Shown here one piece after another: positions 62,425-64,000 of a stretch of DNA of 64,000 nt. The notes beneath the pieces were generated by a model. The model did not search any database. It saw nothing but the letters and a program-made list of their open reading frames with translations, and was not told where the DNA came from. The stretch covers positions 992,001 to 1,056,000 of the forward strand of contig JAKUDP010000009.1 in NCBI GenBank assembly GCA_022570795.1. Reading direction: 5' to 3'. Position 1 is the stretch's first letter. Each line of letters begins with the position of its first letter. The DNA comes from Sphaerulina vaccinii. Its lineage: Eukaryota > Ascomycota > Dothideomycetes > Mycosphaerellales > Mycosphaerellaceae. The translations under genes and the position numbers were made by a program.

Positions 62425-64000
62425 TCATAGGCCTTCGGAGGCGGGTGGACCAGTATAGCTTTTCCTCGAATGGACAGCGTACCACAACGCAGCAATCACA
62501 CCAAAGCCGACCAACACCACACTCGCGTAGTTCATACTTGCTGGTGTCACAGGAAGCGCTGTGGGCATACTGAAAAGCACCAGCTCGAAGGCAATCCAGG
62601 CTAGGGCGAGCGCATTACACGCAAGTCCGACCAGGTGAGGCATCCGCCAGCGGGCTTTGTTGACTTCTCTCCTGCCTTGCCAGAGACTTATGCCAATTGG
62701 TATAGCGTAGCTCAATGCTAAGGCTTGCACGCCGACAGAGACGAATGCTGTGAAGGCGGACGTACTTCCAAGGTTGATCAGGCCAAGCAACATCTGCACG
62801 ACAGTGACAAGTACCAATGACCACACTGGCACACCGAGTCCAGGGTGCACTGTCGCCCATAGCTTTGCTCCAGGAATGGCGTCGTCTCGTGCGAATGCCC
62901 ATGTCGTTCGAGAGGCTGCAACAGTGATACTGATAGAGCAGAACACTGTGATACACAGAACCAGGAAGATGAGAGCTAAGCCGCCACCCGGGCTACCCAT
63001 CACCTGATGGAAGATGAACGGCAACGCCTGTCCAGCTGGAGCGGCGATAATGTCTGCCAGAGGCCCCATGGTGAAACAGATTGGGAGAATGAAGAGAAGT
63101 CCCCAGAAACCGCCGACAGGAATGCAAAGACTAATGGCTCGTGGGACCTTGATCGTTGGATCTGCGCACTCCTCAGCCATGGAAGAGATCATGCCGAGCG
63201 CACTGAAGGTGTATGCGGCAGGTAGCAGACCGATAAAGAACGTGAAACCTCCCCATCCAGAGAAAGATGTGTCGTAGTTGCCCAATGCAACTGCTGCAGA
63301 GTTCCGGCCAACATCAGCCTTGACTGAGAGAGCGATCAGGATGACCAGAATGGATACTGCAGTGAATCCAGCACAGATAGTATCGACCATTGGTAGAAAA
63401 CGGTTGAAGAAGACGCAGATGACGAATGTCAGTAGAGTGATGGCGTAGAATACTAGCAGGAGCTGCCAGTCATTCAGGACGAAGTCTGGGTGATACATGG
63501 CTATTGTGCCAGACACCAGTGACGCAAAGCCAAAGTTGACTACGCCATGTCAGCTTGCTGTAGTCGGACGCCGTGATTAAATGCTCACCTGAAAGCGTGA
63601 TGGTCCAATTGCCTATCAGCCAAACCCATCCGGTAATCTGCCTGCGATCAGCCAGTTCCGTACCATTGCTGTCAAAAAGAGAATGCTCACATATGCAAAA
63701 ACAGTCTTGTACTTTGGAGCCACTCGGAACGCCCAGTACTGAGGCCCGCCAGATGTTGGCCACCTCGACGCGAGCTCTGCCAGCGACACAGCTATGCACT
63801 CATCCAGCACCAATATAACCAGCCAACCCACAAAGATGGACAATTGTCCACCTCCGTAGATCGCTGATATCAGAGGACCTCCTTCACCATATGGTATCGC
63901 GGCAATTGCTAAGCTCTGGAACAGTAACGTAAACATAGACCGGTTGCGCTGTAGCTCCTGCTTGTAGCCCAGCACCTCCAACGTGTCGCCTTCATCTAGG
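62425..64000 (-). CDS. APC-family amino acid/choline-type permease, 5' end cut by window
   Basis: Exons within the window: from the edge (64000) to 63691, 63637-63589, and 63539-62425, about 490 residues. Introns are 53 and 49 nt with GTGAGC donors and CTGAT/CTGAC branches; joins restore FAY-ITGWVWLIGNWTITLS and VNFGFASLVSGTIAM. Family signs: SLAELASRWPTSGGPQYWA in the first visible helices, SMAEECADPTIKVPRAI in the middle (typical of fungal GABA/choline/amino-acid permeases), RTTWAFARDDAIPGAKLWATVHP later, and about a dozen hydrophobic segments. It should move a nitrogen-containing solute with a cation across the plasma membrane; the substrate cannot be read from sequence. Roughly 25-50 N-terminal residues lie outside. 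Confidence 0.88.

Noticed and set aside
63516..63516. Permease starting at the Met at 63,516
   Set aside because: Upstream exons supply the conserved first helices; this Met is internal.

Overview
The window looks like nuclear DNA of a filamentous ascomycete (Pezizomycotina; Dothideomycetes is a weak guess). The evidence is spliced genes with short introns of about 40-85 nt (GT donors, CTAAC/CTGAY-like branch sites), orthologues of fungal GUF1, MAD2, OTU2 and a GT2 polysaccharide synthase, and a 45 kb AT-rich block with the mark of repeat-induced point mutation (RIP). There, CA and TG dinucleotides are scarce, TA is in excess, CG is kept, and TAG/TAA stops fill every old reading frame.

Region 1 (1-44,870) is a nested stack of LTR retrotransposons. 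Matching LTRs and target-site duplications (TSDs) give the order. Element E (Ty3/Gypsy, minus strand, cut by the window edge) is the outer host. Element D (Gypsy, minus; LTRs 3142-3324 and 38273-38455; TSD AGTTA) sits in E's reverse transcriptase. Element C (Gypsy, plus; LTRs 8665-8799 and 36430-36565; TSD ATAGC) sits in D's gag. Element B (chromodomain Gypsy, plus; LTRs 15067-15292 and 27671-27894; TSD ATCGA) sits in C's pol. Element A (Copia, plus; LTRs 21801-22054 and 27302-27555; TSD ATATA) sits near B's 3' end. A separate small element F (minus; LTRs 40833-41039 and 42897-43103; TSD GTACT) sits in E's gag side. It appears to code only for a Copia-type Gag and has the same primer site as A. 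A decayed Tc1/mariner-like transposase lies at about 43.6-44.8 kb.

The most unusual object is element C. Without its insert it is about 15.1 kb, and the frame that codes RNase H and integrase continues with no net frame change for about 6 kb beyond integrase, interrupted only by TAG/TAA codons. I do not recognise that extension.

Region 2 (44,870-64,000) has normal base composition and ordinary genes: GUF1 (minus) and MAD2 (plus) diverging from a 182 bp spacer; a 4.4 kb stretch without a recognisable gene; a family 2 glycosyltransferase resembling fungal GT2 proteins needed for hyphal growth; an OTU deubiquitinase (OTU2/OTUD6 type) tail-to-tail, 10 bp apart, with a small four-exon membrane protein gene; an AtuA/DUF1446 protein whose first two exons I could rebuild; and an APC-family permease running off the right edge. 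These genes do not form an obvious pathway or cluster. All intron positions are read by eye and need transcript data.
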